From contig NZ_QQRU01000005.1 of NCBI RefSeq assembly GCF_003428885.1, forward strand, positions 1 through 64,000: DNA of 64,000 bases, in the 5' to 3' direction. The translations under genes and the position numbers were made by a program. This DNA comes from Streptococcus sp. LQJ-218 (lineage in GTDB: Bacteria; Bacillota; Bacilli; Lactobacillales; Streptococcaceae). Below, piece by piece: positions 1 to 9,813 of the stretch (positions are counted from its first letter, which is position 1; every line of letters starts with the position of its first letter). The notes under the pieces were generated by a model, which had not been told where the DNA came from, did no database searches, and worked only from the letters and a program-made list of their open reading frames with translations.

Positions 1-1087
1 ACGCGCTTGTTGATGCAGATTCTGATGCACTTGTGCTTGCTGATTCAGAAGCCGATGTGCTTGTTGACTCTGACGCGCTTGTTGATGCAGACTCAGATGC
101 TGATGTACTTGCTGACTCTGATGCGCTTGTTGACGCTGATTCAGAAGCGGATGTACTTGCTGATTCTGACGCGCTTGTTGATGTAGATTCAGATGCGCTT
201 GTTGACGCAGATTCTGATGCACTTGTGCTTGCTGATTCAGAAGCCGATGTACTTACTGACTCTGATGCACTTGTTGATGCTGACTCAGAAGCTGATGTAC
301 TTGTTGATTCTGATGCGCTTGTTGATGTAGATTCAGATGCCGATGTGCTTGCTGATTCAGAAGCCGATGTCGATGCAGATTCAGATGCACTTGTTGACGC
401 AGATTCAGAAGCTGATGTGCTTGCTGATTCTGACGCGCTTGTTGATGTAGATTCAGAAGCACTTGTTGACGCAGATTCTGATGCACTTGTGCTTGCTGAT
501 TCAGAAGCCGATGTACTTACTGACTCTGATGCACTTGTTGATGCTGACTCAGAAGCTGATGTACTTGTTGATTCTGATGCGCTTGTTGATGTAGATTCAG
601 AAGCCGATGTACTTGCTGACTCTGATGCTGATGTACTTGCTGATTCTGACGCGCTTGTTGATGTAGATTCAGAAGCTGATGTACTTGCTGACTCTGATGC
701 ACTTGTGCTTGCTGATTCAGAGGCTGATGCGCTTGTTGATGTAGATTCAGAAGCACTTGTTGACGCAGATTCTGATGCACTTGTGCTTGCTGATTCAGAA
801 GCCGATGTACTTACTGACTCTGATGCGCTTGTTGATGCAGATTCAGATGCTGATGTACTTGCTGATTCTGACGCGCTTGTTGATGCTGACTCTGATGCAC
901 TTGTACTTGCTGATTCAGAAGCCGATGTGCTTGCTGATTCTGATGCGCTTGTTGACGCTGATTCAGAAGCTGATGTACTTGCAGATTCTGACGCGCTTGT
1001 TGATGTAGATTCAGAAGCCGATGTACTTGCTGACTCTGATGCTGATGTACTTGCTGATTCTGACGCGCTTGTTGATGCTGATGAGTC
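1..1087 (-). repeat. Serine-rich repeat coding tract (SRR2)
   Basis: Degenerate tandem DNA repeat encoding alternating Ser with Ala, Thr or Glu (SASTSASE units). Recurring 6-, 12- and 24-bp blocks differ mostly at third positions (TCA/TCT/AGC/AGT for Ser), so the protein repeat is better conserved than the DNA. It continues past the left edge. Such tracts commonly vary in length between strains and collapse in short-read assemblies. Confidence 0.93.
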
Positions 1088-3061
1088 TGGCTCCGCTGAT
1101 CGGTCAGTATTATCTTTCTCTTCCTCAATTACATTGAAGTAATTAGCAAAGTTATGATCATCATCACAAGCCGCAAACGGTCTAAAAGTAAAGGAAGTGT
1201 CACTTTCAGAATTTATTGGAACAGTCCAAGTTGACGTTAAACCATAACCTTTTTTTGAATAATAACCAGTCATCTGGGCACCATTCGCCCATGTGTAATT
1301 ACCAGGTCCATTGGTAGTTATAGCTGATTCAGTATCTTTCAGTCTACCATTTAGGGTGAATTTTTTCCCTGAAGGATCTGTAAGATAATTTGTTACACTT
1401 GAAGGAGTACCAAGTCCACTACCCAAGGTAAACATAGTTTGTCTTGAACTACCAGTATTGTAGATGGTATGATTGTTATTTACTGTAGCTGGTGCCTTCT
1501 CAAGAGCCTTGGTTTCAGGATTATCATACGTAATTGTATAAACAAAAGTTAGTTTTGAACCATCATTTGTCACGGTTAACTTATAATAAATCGGAATATG
1601 ATTTGCTAAGTCTGTACCTTTACCCGTGTAAACTTTTGTTTTCCCTGTAGCCACAGCTAAATTAGCACTTATTGCTGTCTCTCCATTGACAACAGTATTT
1701 CCATCAAACCCAGCTCTACGCAAAGCTGACATTAATTCATCTACGGAAGAACCTAGCTTCTCACGCTGGCTAACAAATTGTTCTGATGTCGCTTTTGCAG
1801 TCAATAAATCACTACTTTTTGATATTTCAAATTGTAATTTAGAAAGCGCTGCATTTAGAGTAGCTTTTTGACCTAAATCTTTTACTTTTGAAGCATAATT
1901 ATTAGCAATATTCTCTAGAATTTCTGCTTCAGATAAATTCTGATCTAAAAGTAGTTTAGAAGCAGAGGACGGATCTTGTTCCTTTTCTTCTGCATCTTTT
2001 AAAATATTGTTAGTATTTGTAGATTCTTCTTCAGAATCAATCTGAGCAACTCTCTCAGCAATAGCATCACGTGCAGAGGTTGCTTTTTGAACCACTGCTG
2101 TCAAGTCACTAGTTGGGTCAGCCAAGGCTTTTTCAATCTCAGTTACCGCAGCATTAACCTTAGCGATAGCTGAATCAGCATTTGGTAAGTCAACAGCCTT
2201 AGCTAGATACTCACCAATCTCAGCTGAAAGTTTTGTCAACTTCTTACGATTTTCATCATTTTGTTTCGCAGAAACTTCTGCTGTTGCGACAGCACCGGCA
2301 GTAACTCCTACGATACTAGTTGTGTCAGAAGTTGACTGAGTAGCGCTCGCACTAACCTTCCCATCAATTTCAGTTGCCTTTAGTAGAGCAGAATCGATTT
2401 TAAGGCCAGTTGATTCTGTTGATGCAGAAGAGTCTTGAACAGTTACTGTTGCAGAAGTACTCTGTTCAACTGATAGACTTGACGTTGCAGAAAAGCTCTC
2501 CGGCTCACTTGTTGATTGACTAACACTAGTAGAACTGCTGACAGAGGCACTTGTCGAAGTACTATTAGAAGTACTTGCTGAGGCACTGGCAGAAGTACTC
2601 ATTGAAGCACTGGTTGACGAACTCTTAGACACAGATTCTGACATTGAAGTGCTTTCGCTCATAGAAGCTGACAAGCTAGCAGAATTCTCTGAATTACTTA
2701 CAGATGTCGTCCCCAAAACTGCTGTATCATTTGTAACCAAAAGATCTGGATTTTCCAGTGTTTTTTCCATTGCTACCGTTTCATTTGCAAACACTTTTGT
2801 TTGCGTAGCAACACTACCACCTAAAACTGCCCCTGTGGCGGCAAGTCCCTTGATAATATCCAGACCTGTAATAGAAGGATTCACTTTATCCTCTACTACC
2901 TCAGTCATGACTTGAGTAGTATCTACACCACCCCGCAAAACCTTAAATAATCCAAAAAGAGAGGTTGAAGCTCGCAACCAATGTTTACCCGATTTAATTA
3001 ACTTATACCGCGTCACACGGTCGGTTTCTCTATACTTACCATTCTGGCGTCTAAAAAACAT
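1..3061 (-). CDS. PsrP-type serine-rich repeat adhesin, N-terminal part (runs off left edge)
   Basis: The frame is open for 1020 codons from ATG at 3061 (ribosome site AAGGAG) to the window edge with no stop; the C-terminus and LPXTG anchor are outside. Residues 1-92 form a long signal peptide with a KSGKHW stretch near residue 23, like the KxYKxGKxW type exported by the accessory SecA2/SecY2 system, then a hydrophobic core ending near VFA (92). Residues about 118-215 are a short Ser/Thr/Ala tract (SRR1). Residues about 240-450 are Ala/Lys/Glu-rich and probably helical. Residues about 465-655 resemble the keratin-binding basic region of pneumococcal PsrP, from memory of that family. From about 658 the protein is SAST/SASE repeat (SRR2), expected to be O-glycosylated. 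The accessory Sec and glycosyltransferase genes are not in the window and may lie beyond the left edge. The PsrP link is family knowledge; the domain bounds are my estimate. Confidence 0.9.
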   Translation of the reverse strand, partial: MFFRRQNGKYRETDRVTRYKLIKSGKHWLRASTSLFGLFKVLRGGVDTTQVMTEVVEDKVNPSITGLDIIKGLAATGAVLGGSVATQTKVFANETVAMEKTLENPDLLVTNDTAVLGTTSVSNSENSASLSASMSESTSMSESVSKSSSTSASMSTSASASASTSNSTSTSASVSSSTSVSQSTSEPESFSATSSLSVEQSTSATVTVQDSSASTESTGLKIDSALLKATEIDGKVSASATQSTSDTTSIVGVTAGAVATAEVSAKQNDENRKKLTKLSAEIGEYLAKAVDLPNADSAIAKVNAAVTEIEKALADPTSDLTAVVQKATSARDAIAERVAQIDSEEESTNTNNILKDAEEKEQDPSSASKLLLDQNLSEAEILENIANNYASKVKDLGQKATLNAALSKLQFEISKSSDLLTAKATSEQFVSQREKLGSSVDELMSALRRAGFDGNTVVNGETAISANLAVATGKTKVYTGKGTDLANHIPIYYKLTVTNDGSKLTFVYTITYDNPETKALEKAPATVNNNHTIYNTGSSRQTMFTLGSGLGTPSSVTNYLTDPSGKKFTLNGRLKDTESAITTNGPGNYTWANGAQMTGYYSKKGYGLTSTWTVPINSESDTSFTFRPFAACDDDHNFANYFNVIEEEKDNTDRSAEPDSSASTSASESASTSASESASTSASESTSTSASESASTSASESASTSASESASTSASESASTSASESASTSASESASTSASESASTSASESVSTSASESASTSASESASTSASESTSTSASASESASTSASESASTSASESTSTSASESASTSASESASTSASESTSTSASESTSTSASESASTSASESVSTSASESASTSASESASTSASESTSTSASESASTSASESASTSASESASTSASESASTSASESTSTSASESTSTSASESASTSASESVSTSASESASTSASESASTSASESTSTSASESASTSASESASTSASESASTSASESASTSASESTSTSASESASTSASESASTSA

Positions 3062-3578
3062 GCTTTACTCCTTATTTTTTTATCAAAAAAGGTACAAAGT
3101 ACCAATTTTACATTAACTTTTTAATTATAGAATAAATATTAAAAAAAATCAATTGATTTGACTTTGGATTTTAAAATTATTATTACATTTTTTCTTTAGC
3201 AAGCCTATTGGAACAAGGTTTATAAAATATATTTAATATATTTATAACACTAATTGTATAACTAAATCATTAAAACTGTGCATTTTTAAAATTATACTAT
3301 ACTAGGGTTTTTTTCATTTAAAATTACTAAAAATTTATATTTTTAGCGACTGTTTTTCTATTTCTCCCAAAAATTTGCCTTGGATTCTAGATTTCAATAT
3401 GCACAATACAGTGCATTAAAAAACAGTAGGAAATTCAAAAAATCAAAAAAAAACAAAAACATTTGTACCTTGTATCTTATAAGGCTCCCACTAAAGAAAC
3501 TAAAACGAGAGGCAGCTAATTTTACAGACTCATATTATCAGCCCGAAACCCAATTAAAAACTCTATCTATTGCAACAA
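3062..3578. other. AT-rich non-coding region upstream of the adhesin gene
   Basis: About 500 bp of very AT-rich sequence carry the adhesin's upstream region. A minus-strand TATAAT-like hexamer lies near 3291-3297, but I see no good -35, so the promoter is not assigned. A 71-codon plus-strand frame at 3380-3595 has no ribosome site and a biased Lys/Asn/Thr composition, and runs into a terminator hairpin. I do not consider it a gene. Confidence 0.5.
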
Positions 3579-3609
3579 AAAAGCCCACAAACTGACTTTA
3601 TGGACTTTT
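3579..3609 (-). terminator. Rho-independent terminator, minus strand
   Basis: A 13-bp stem (3579-3591 with 3597-3609, two G-U pairs on the minus strand) with a 5-nt loop, followed on the minus strand by a run of six T. It would stop leftward transcription from prfC and its 3' hairpin cluster before the adhesin upstream region. Confidence 0.75.
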
Positions 3610-3932
3610 CCAAGTGAAGCGTTTAAGTGAAGCGTTTTTTTACACTACAACACGTAGTTTGAGAAATCGATTCCATTTGCCAAATATAGTTAGTAAGGCA
3701 GTTACCCCTTTTTATCTACGACGAAAAAATTCACGAATCGATAATATTCGTGGATTTTTCCTAGCGAAGCGTTTAGGTAAATCTCCATAGAGATTACCGA
3801 TTGTTAGATTACGACACTGAGTTTTACAAATCGATTCCATTTGTAAAACTCAGTTAGTGAGGCAGTTAGGCAAGTCCAATAGGACTTGCCGTAGTCTACT
3901 TAGATTGCTTTGCAATCAAGTAGACTTACTGA
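3610..3932. repeat. Cluster of hairpins with tandem and duplicated units
   Basis: Non-coding stretch between the prfC stop and the terminator at 3579. It holds a tandem 13-bp repeat (3612-3624, 3625-3637). It also holds a unit of about 60 bp present twice (3643-3704 and 3808-3868), sharing the core AAATCGATTCCATTTG and the tail GTTAGTNAGGCAGTTA. Five stem-loops follow one another: 3725-3759 (14-bp stem, A-run left, T-run right), 3776-3798, 3816-3854 (perfect 16-bp stem), 3869-3890 (perfect 9-bp stem, AATA loop) and 3893-3926. It resembles a composite terminator or a small non-autonomous repeat (pneumococcal SPRITE-type elements come to mind), but I cannot assign a family. Confidence 0.65.
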
Positions 3933-3933
3933 A

Positions 3934-5478
3934 TCACATTTTTTCCTCCAACTCTACATCTGGATACTTATCCGCAAACCAGCGGAGAGCAAAGTCATTT
4001 TCAAAGAGGAAGACTGGTTGGTCAAAACGGTCTTTAGCCAAGATATTGCGGCTTGATGACATCCGTTCATCTAGATCCTCAGGCTTGATCCAACGAACAG
4101 TCTTTTTACCCATTGGGCTCATGACCACTTCCGCATTGTACTCGCCTTCCATACGGTGCTTAAAGACTTCAAACTGAAGTTGACCAACAGCTCCCAGCAT
4201 ATACTCACCTGTTTGGTAATTCTTGTAAAGCTGAATGGCACCTTCTTGCACCAATTGCTCAATCCCCTTGTGGAAGGATTTTTGCTTCATGACATTCTTA
4301 GCTGAGACTTTCATGAAAATCTCAGGTGTAAAGGTTGGCAGGGGTTCAAATTCAAACTTGTTTTTTCCAACTGTTAAGGTATCTCCAACCTGATAGGTAC
4401 CTGTATCGTAAACCCCGATAATATCACCTGCTACAGCATTGGTCACATTCTCACGACTTTCCGCCATAAACTGGGTAACATTCGACAGCTTGGCACCCTT
4501 ACCAGTACGAGGTAGATTGACACTCATGCCACGCTCAAATTCACCCGATACGATACGGACAAAGGCGATACGGTCACGGTGACGAGGGTCCATGTTGGCT
4601 TGGATTTTAAAGACAAAGCCTGAGAAATCCTTATCGTAAGGATCCACAATTTCTCCGTCTGTTTTCTTGTGTCCGTGTGGTTCTGGAGCAAACTTGAGAA
4701 AGGTCTCAAGGAAAGTCTGCACACCAAAGTTAGTCAGGGCTGAACCGAAGAAGACCGGAGTCAAATCACCTGCAAGAATGGCTTCCTCTGAGAATTCATT
4801 TCCTGCTTCATTCAAGAGCTCGATATCCTCTTTAACTTGTTCATAGAATGGGTTGCTGGCAAAGAGTTTATCGCCATCTTCTAGACTGGCAAAACGCTCA
4901 TCCCCTTTATAAAGCTCCAAGCGTTGGTTATAAAGATCATATAAGCCCTCAAATGCTTTCCCCATCCCGATTGGCCAGTTCATCGGATAGCTAGCAATGC
5001 CCAAAACTTCTTCCAGTTCTTGCAAGAGGTCCAGTGGCTCACGACCATCACGGTCTAGCTTGTTCATAAAGGTAAAGACGGGAATCCCACGGTGTTTGAC
5101 AACCTCAAACAATTTTTTGGTTTGGGCCTCGATACCCTTGGCAGAGTCCACAACCATGACCGCAGCATCTACCGCCATCAAGGTACGATAAGTATCTTCT
5201 GAGAAGTCCTCGTGCCCTGGTGTGTCTAGGATGTTCACGCGCTTACCATCGTAGTCAAATTGCATAACAGACGAAGTAACCGAAATCCCACGTTGTTTCT
5301 CGATATCCATCCAGTCGGACTTGGCAAAAGTTCCTGTTTTCTTCCCTTTTACGGTACCAGCTTCACGAATCTCACCTCCGAAGTAGAGCAACTGCTCAGT
5401 AATGGTAGTTTTCCCCGCGTCCGGGTGGGAGATGATGGCAAAGGTACGGCGTTTCTTAATTTCTTCTTGAATATTCAT
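3934..5478 (-). CDS. prfC: Peptide chain release factor 3 (RF3)
   Basis: A 514-residue translational GTPase that removes RF1/RF2 from the ribosome after peptide release. The G domain is complete: P-loop SHPDAGKT at 17-24, switch I region around GISVTSS 64-70, DTPGHE 85-90 and NKLD 139-142. The remaining EF-G-like beta-barrel and RF3 C-terminal domains give the usual family length. Transcribed alone from a consensus-like promoter at 5568-5596. The stop codon is followed by a chain of hairpins (3610-3932). The start at 5478 matches the conserved family N-terminus MNIQEEI. The gene order with ywaF-like and gatCAB resembles pneumococcus. Confidence 0.97.
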   Translation of the reverse strand: MNIQEEIKKRRTFAIISHPDAGKTTITEQLLYFGGEIREAGTVKGKKTGTFAKSDWMDIEKQRGISVTSSVMQFDYDGKRVNILDTPGHEDFSEDTYRTLMAVDAAVMVVDSAKGIEAQTKKLFEVVKHRGIPVFTFMNKLDRDGREPLDLLQELEEVLGIASYPMNWPIGMGKAFEGLYDLYNQRLELYKGDERFASLEDGDKLFASNPFYEQVKEDIELLNEAGNEFSEEAILAGDLTPVFFGSALTNFGVQTFLETFLKFAPEPHGHKKTDGEIVDPYDKDFSGFVFKIQANMDPRHRDRIAFVRIVSGEFERGMSVNLPRTGKGAKLSNVTQFMAESRENVTNAVAGDIIGVYDTGTYQVGDTLTVGKNKFEFEPLPTFTPEIFMKVSAKNVMKQKSFHKGIEQLVQEGAIQLYKNYQTGEYMLGAVGQLQFEVFKHRMEGEYNAEVVMSPMGKKTVRWIKPEDLDERMSSSRNILAKDRFDQPVFLFENDFALRWFADKYPDVELEEKM

Positions 5479-5567
5479 AAGTTCTCTTTCTTTGATTCTC
5501 TATTTTTCTTGTTTCAATAGCTAAGAATGATTTTTACATTGGATTTTACCATTCCTTTCAATATTTC

Positions 5568-5596
5568 ATTATATCGGATTTTGGGGAGTTTTTCAA
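5568..5596 (-). promoter_or_regulatory. Sigma-A promoter of prfC
   Basis: Minus strand TTGAAA (5596-5591), 17-nt spacer, TATAAT (5573-5568). Predicted start near 5561, giving a leader of about 80 nt before prfC. Confidence 0.8.
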
Positions 5597-5619
5597 TTGC
5601 TCATCTGATGAAAAGGCAG

Positions 5620-6312
5620 CTAGAGTATAGATTTTACCTGATTTCTCTTTTTCCACCGTTTCTTGAACAAGATATCAAAGAGAACAAGAGCCAGTGAAAG
5701 GATGACCGACACAAGGAGGTACTTTAGCCACAGAGGAGCATTCGAGATAAACGGTATATCTCTTAAGAGACCATAATTTCCACCCGTCACCTGATTAACC
5801 ACAACTAGAAAGAGGTTGAGAATAAAGGTATAGGCCACAATCATATATTTCTTGAGCAAGGTCTTGTCATAGTGATTCATCAAGTAAACCAAGGAATTCA
5901 CCAAAAGGGCATAGTGCCCAATCAAAAATGAAAAACTGGTGATATGGGGGAAATCATAGGGGTCAAAAACCGGGTAAACCAAGGCAAAGACCGCTCCACT
6001 TGCTCCTAAGAGGGCAAAATATTGCTTGCTCCGCCATTTATCAGGCAAGAAAACCACCGCAAACATAGCCAAACGGCAATGATAAAAAGGGAGGCTATTA
6101 GAAAAGGGAATACCAAAACCAACATACCAACTATATAAGGCTAGTAACTGGAGGATCTGAATCCCCTTAAACAAGTGGACAAATTTTGGATTTTTGTGAT
6201 AAGCAAGTGCCCCATAAATACAAAGCACTAAGACAAGCATCATAATCCCATACCAAAAAAGCGAAATGGGAGGAGGGACCGTCTGAGTTCTGGTGATAAT
6301 TTGATGGAACAT
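5620..6312 (-). CDS. YwaF/TMEM164-like integral membrane protein (TIGR02206 family)
   Basis: A 230-residue protein that is mostly membrane-embedded. I count six to seven hydrophobic segments (about 18-36, 48-66, 76-90, 100-118, 124-142, 155-174, 192-215) separated by short polar loops, and a basic C-terminus (KKRWKKRNQ). It matches the general appearance of the B. subtilis YwaF family, whose function is not established. The gene has its own promoter at 6356-6384, diverges from gatC and lies upstream of prfC on the same strand. The ribosome site before ATG 6312 is weak (GGATAG). The membrane location is secure; no biochemical role can be given. Confidence 0.8.
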   Translation of the reverse strand: MFHQIITRTQTVPPPISLFWYGIMMLVLVLCIYGALAYHKNPKFVHLFKGIQILQLLALYSWYVGFGIPFSNSLPFYHCRLAMFAVVFLPDKWRSKQYFALLGASGAVFALVYPVFDPYDFPHITSFSFLIGHYALLVNSLVYLMNHYDKTLLKKYMIVAYTFILNLFLVVVNQVTGGNYGLLRDIPFISNAPLWLKYLLVSVILSLALVLFDILFKKRWKKRNQVKSIL

Positions 6313-6355
6313 GTTTCTATCCTAACTCTTATTTTTTCTTTTTTCTAGTTTAACC

Positions 6356-6384
6356 ATTATAGCGAATTAAAAACGATTTTTCAA
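6356..6384 (-). promoter_or_regulatory. Sigma-A promoter of the ywaF-like gene
   Basis: Minus strand TTGAAA (6384-6379), 17-nt spacer, TATAAT (6361-6356). Confidence 0.78.
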
Positions 6385-6428
6385 TTTCTATTTCTTTTTA
6401 GTTTCCCTCCCTTATTTATAGGAAAATA

Positions 6429-6437
6429 TGGTAAAAT
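6429..6437 (+). promoter_or_regulatory. Extended -10 promoter of gatCAB
   Basis: TGG TAAAAT (6429-6437) is an extended -10 element 40 nt before gatC. No good -35 hexamer is visible at 17 nt, which is common for TGn promoters. Confidence 0.6.
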
Positions 6438-6477
6438 AGAACAGACTAAAAATCATCATTTCACGAAAGGATGCAAG

Positions 6478-6780
6478 ATGAAAATTACGCAAGAAGAGGT
6501 AACACACGTTGCCAATCTTTCAAAATTAAGATTCTCTGAAGAAGAAACTACTGCCTTTGCGACAACCTTGTCTAAAATTGTTGACATGGTTGAGTTGCTG
6601 GGCGAAGTCGACACAACTGGTGTCGCACCTACTACGACCATGGCAGACCGCAAGACCGTACTCCGCCCTGATGTAGCCGAAGAAGGAACAGACCGCGACC
6701 GCTTGTTTAAAAATGTACCTGAAAAAGAAAACTACTATATCAAGGTGCCAGCTATCCTAGATGATGGAGGAGATGCCTAA
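6478..6780 (+). CDS. gatC: Asp-tRNA(Asn)/Glu-tRNA(Gln) amidotransferase subunit C
   Basis: A 100-residue subunit that wraps round GatA and stabilises its contact with GatB. The complex amidates misacylated Glu-tRNA(Gln) and Asp-tRNA(Asn), which is needed in streptococci because they lack glutaminyl-tRNA synthetase. The N-terminal sequence ([21 protein letters not shown]) and the DRKTVLRPD segment are typical of GatC. First gene of the gatCAB operon. Its TAA overlaps the gatA ATG by one base (TAATG), pointing to translational coupling. A GAAAGGA ribosome site precedes ATG 6478. Confidence 0.96.
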   Translation: MKITQEEVTHVANLSKLRFSEEETTAFATTLSKIVDMVELLGEVDTTGVAPTTTMADRKTVLRPDVAEEGTDRDRLFKNVPEKENYYIKVPAILDDGGDA

Positions 6781-8246
6781 TGACTTTCAACAATAAAACC
6801 ATTGAAGACTTGCATAATCTCCTTGTTTCTAAGGAAATTTCAGCAACTGAATTAACACAAGCAACGCTGGAAGATATTAAGGCTCGCGAAGAGGCTATTA
6901 ATGCCTTTGTAACTATCGCTGAAGATCAAGCTCTTGCTCAAGCTAAAGCTATTGACGAAGCTGGAATTGACGCTGACAATGTCCTTTCAGGAATTCCGCT
7001 TGCTGTTAAGGATAATATCTCTACAGACGGTATTCTCACAACTGCTGCCTCAAAAATGCTCTACAACTACGAGCCAATTTTTGATGCGACAGCCGTCTCC
7101 AATGCAAAAGCGAGAGGCATGATTGTCGTAGGGAAAACTAACATGGACGAATTTGCCATGGGTGGATCAGGTGAGACTTCTTACTACGGTGCAACCAAAA
7201 ATGCTTGGGACCACAGCAAGGTTCCTGGTGGCTCATCAAGCGGTTCTGCCGCAGCTTTAGCCTCAGGCCAAATCCGCTTGTCACTTGGTTCTGATACTGG
7301 TGGTTCTATCCGCCAACCAGCCGCCTTCAACGGGATCGTTGGTCTCAAACCAACCTACGGAACGGTTTCACGTTTCGGTCTCATTGCCTTTGGTAGCTCA
7401 TTAGACCAGATTGGACCTTTTGCTCCTACTGTTAAGGAAAATGCTCTCTTGCTCAACGCTATTGCCAGCGAAGACGCTAAAGACTCTACTTCTGCTCCTG
7501 TCCGCATCGCCGACTTTACTTCAAAAATCGGTCAAGACATCAAGGGTATGAAAATCGCTTTGCCTAAGGAATACCTTGGTGAAGGGATTGACCCAGAGGT
7601 TAAAGAAACCATTCTTAACGCAGCCAAACACTTTGAAAAACTTGGTGCTACTGTCGAAGAAGTCAGCCTTCCTCACTCTAAATACGGTGTGGCAGTCTAC
7701 TACATCATCGCTTCATCAGAAGCATCCTCAAACCTACAACGTTTTGACGGCATCCGTTACGGCTACCGCGCAGAGGATGCGACTAATCTTGATGAAATCT
7801 ATGTAAACAGCCGTAGCCAAGGTTTCGGTGATGAGGTCAAACGTCGTATCATGCTGGGTACTTTCAGCCTTTCATCTGGTTACTACGATGCCTACTACAA
7901 AAAGGCTGGTCAGGTCCGTACACTCATTATCCAAGATTTTGAAAAAGTCTTCGCGGATTACGACTTGATTTTGGGTCCAACTGCACCAAGTGTTGCTTAT
8001 GATTTGGACTCACTCAACCACGATCCAGTTGCCATGTACTTGGCTGACCTCTTGACCATCCCAGTCAATCTGGCTGGACTTCCAGGAATTTCGATTCCTG
8101 CAGGATTTGCCCAAGGTCTACCTGTCGGTCTCCAATTGATTGGTCCTAAGTACTCTGAGGAAACCATTTACCAAGCTGCTGCTGCTTTTGAAGCGACAAC
8201 AGACTACCACAAACAACAACCCGTGATTTTTGGAGGTGATAATTAA
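6780..8246 (+). CDS. gatA: Asp/Glu-tRNA amidotransferase subunit A (amidase)
   Basis: A 488-residue amidase-signature enzyme that releases ammonia from glutamine and feeds it to GatB. The Ser-cisSer-Lys triad can be placed at K77 (AVKDNI), S152 ([10 protein letters not shown]) and S176 (DTGGSIRQP). The glycine/serine-rich amidase signature spans about 149-180. Full length, no disruption. It overlaps gatC and gatB by one base each, so the three subunits are made from one message. Confidence 0.97.
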   Translation: MTFNNKTIEDLHNLLVSKEISATELTQATLEDIKAREEAINAFVTIAEDQALAQAKAIDEAGIDADNVLSGIPLAVKDNISTDGILTTAASKMLYNYEPIFDATAVSNAKARGMIVVGKTNMDEFAMGGSGETSYYGATKNAWDHSKVPGGSSSGSAAALASGQIRLSLGSDTGGSIRQPAAFNGIVGLKPTYGTVSRFGLIAFGSSLDQIGPFAPTVKENALLLNAIASEDAKDSTSAPVRIADFTSKIGQDIKGMKIALPKEYLGEGIDPEVKETILNAAKHFEKLGATVEEVSLPHSKYGVAVYYIIASSEASSNLQRFDGIRYGYRAEDATNLDEIYVNSRSQGFGDEVKRRIMLGTFSLSSGYYDAYYKKAGQVRTLIIQDFEKVFADYDLILGPTAPSVAYDLDSLNHDPVAMYLADLLTIPVNLAGLPGISIPAGFAQGLPVGLQLIGPKYSEETIYQAAAAFEATTDYHKQQPVIFGGDN

Positions 8247-9688
8247 TGAACTTTGAAACAGTCATTGGACTTGAAGTCCACGTAGAGCTCAACACCAATT
8301 CAAAAATCTTCTCACCTACTTCTGCCCACTTTGGAAATGACCAAAATGCCAATACCAACGTGATTGACTGGTCCTTCCCAGGAGTTCTGCCAGTTCTCAA
8401 TAAAGGTGTTGTCGATGCTGGGATCAAGGCTGCTCTTGCCCTCAATATGGATATCCATAAAAAGATGCACTTCGACCGCAAAAACTACTTCTATCCTGAT
8501 AATCCCAAAGCCTACCAAATCTCTCAGTTTGATGAACCAATCGGCTACAATGGCTGGATTGAGGTTGAGCTAGAAGACGGTACGACCAAGAAAATCGGTA
8601 TCGAACGTGCTCACCTAGAAGAAGACGCTGGTAAAAATACACACGGAACTGATGGCTACTCTTATGTTGACCTCAACCGCCAAGGTGTGCCATTGATTGA
8701 GATTGTATCTGAAGCAGACATGCGTTCCCCAGAGGAAGCCTACGCTTACCTAACTGCTCTCAAGGAAGTTATCCAGTACGCTGGTATTTCTGACGTTAAA
8801 ATGGAAGAAGGTTCTATGCGTGTGGATGCCAACATCTCTCTTCGTCCTTATGGTCAAGAGAAATTCGGTACCAAGACTGAGTTGAAGAACTTGAATTCCT
8901 TCTCAAATGTTCGCAAGGGTCTTGAATACGAAGTCCAACGTCAAGCTGAAATCCTTCGCTCAGGTGGTCAAATCCGCCAGGAAACACGCCGTTACGATGA
9001 AGCCAACAAGGCAACCATCCTCATGCGTGTCAAGGAAGGTGCTGCAGACTATCGCTACTTCCCAGAACCAGACCTACCCCTCTTTGAAATCTCAGACGAG
9101 TGGATTGAGGAAATGCGTACGGAGCTACCAGAGTTTCCAAAAGAACGCCGTGCTCGCTATGTCTCTCAACTCGGTCTATCAGACTATGATGCTAGTCAGT
9201 TGACAGCAAACAAAGCCACTTCTGACTTCTTTGAGAAAGCTGTTGCCCTTGGTGGCGATGCCAAACAAGTCTCAAACTGGCTCCAAGGTGAAGTCGCTCA
9301 GTTCTTGAACGCTGAAGGCAAGACACTGGAACAAATCGAATTAACACCAGAAAACTTGGTAGAAATGATTGCTATCATCGAAGATGGTACGATTTCATCT
9401 AAGATTGCCAAGAAAGTCTTTGTTCACCTAGCTAAAAATGGTGGCGGAGCGCGTGAATACGTGGAAAAAGCTGGTTTAGTTCAAATCTCAGATCCAGCTG
9501 TTTTGATTCCAATCATCCACCAAGTCTTTGCGGATAACGAAGCCGCAGTTACCGACTTCAAGTCAGGCAAACGTAACGCTGACAAGGCCTTCACAGGATT
9601 CCTCATGAAAGCGACCAAAGGCCAAGCCAACCCACAAGTCGCCCTTAAACTCCTTGCCCAAGAATTGGCCAAGTTGAAAGAAGATTAA
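8246..9688 (+). CDS. gatB: Asp/Glu-tRNA amidotransferase subunit B
   Basis: A 480-residue subunit that binds the misacylated tRNA, activates the side-chain carboxylate with ATP and adds ammonia channelled from GatA. It begins with the conserved GLEVHVEL segment (8-15) and has the GatB signature [10 protein letters not shown] around residues 268-277. The C-terminal part carries the YqeY-like helical tRNA-binding tail (about 330-480). Last gene of the operon, followed directly by a rho-independent terminator. Confidence 0.97.
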   Translation: MNFETVIGLEVHVELNTNSKIFSPTSAHFGNDQNANTNVIDWSFPGVLPVLNKGVVDAGIKAALALNMDIHKKMHFDRKNYFYPDNPKAYQISQFDEPIGYNGWIEVELEDGTTKKIGIERAHLEEDAGKNTHGTDGYSYVDLNRQGVPLIEIVSEADMRSPEEAYAYLTALKEVIQYAGISDVKMEEGSMRVDANISLRPYGQEKFGTKTELKNLNSFSNVRKGLEYEVQRQAEILRSGGQIRQETRRYDEANKATILMRVKEGAADYRYFPEPDLPLFEISDEWIEEMRTELPEFPKERRARYVSQLGLSDYDASQLTANKATSDFFEKAVALGGDAKQVSNWLQGEVAQFLNAEGKTLEQIELTPENLVEMIAIIEDGTISSKIAKKVFVHLAKNGGGAREYVEKAGLVQISDPAVLIPIIHQVFADNEAAVTDFKSGKRNADKAFTGFLMKATKGQANPQVALKLLAQELAKLKED

Positions 9689-9698
9689 TATGTAAAAG

Positions 9699-9724
9699 AA
9701 ACCAGCCCTGAGGTTGGTTTTTTC
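9699..9724 (+). terminator. Terminator of gatCAB
   Basis: Stem AACCAGCC (9700-9707) with GGTTGGTT (9712-9719), loop CTGA, followed by a T-run to 9723. Confidence 0.82.
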
Positions 9725-9753
9725 TTGACAAACACAAGGAAAGCGTTTACAAT
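9725..9753 (+). promoter_or_regulatory. Promoter with overlapping CcpA (cre) site, butanediol dehydrogenase gene
   Basis: TTGACA (9725-9730), 17-nt spacer, TACAAT (9748-9753). A cre-like site at 9737-9751 (AGGAAAGCGTTTACA) fits 14 of 15 positions of the consensus WTGNAANCGNWNNCW and covers the spacer and -10. CcpA binding there would block RNA polymerase, so catabolite repression is the likely regulation. Confidence 0.78.
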
Positions 9754-9813
9754 ATTACATGTAAAGTTTCCTAAACGGAAAACTAAAAATCGCAACAATA
9801 AGGAGTTATTCAT

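Noticed and set aside
33..1142. A 369-codon plus-strand frame of Asp/Ala/Leu/Val repeats opposite the serine-rich tract
   Set aside because: It is the complement of the SAST/SASE codons, which contain no stops in that frame; no ribosome site, and the minus strand has the real gene.
3380..3595. A 71-codon plus-strand frame
   Set aside because: No ribosome site, low-complexity composition, and its end runs into a terminator hairpin.
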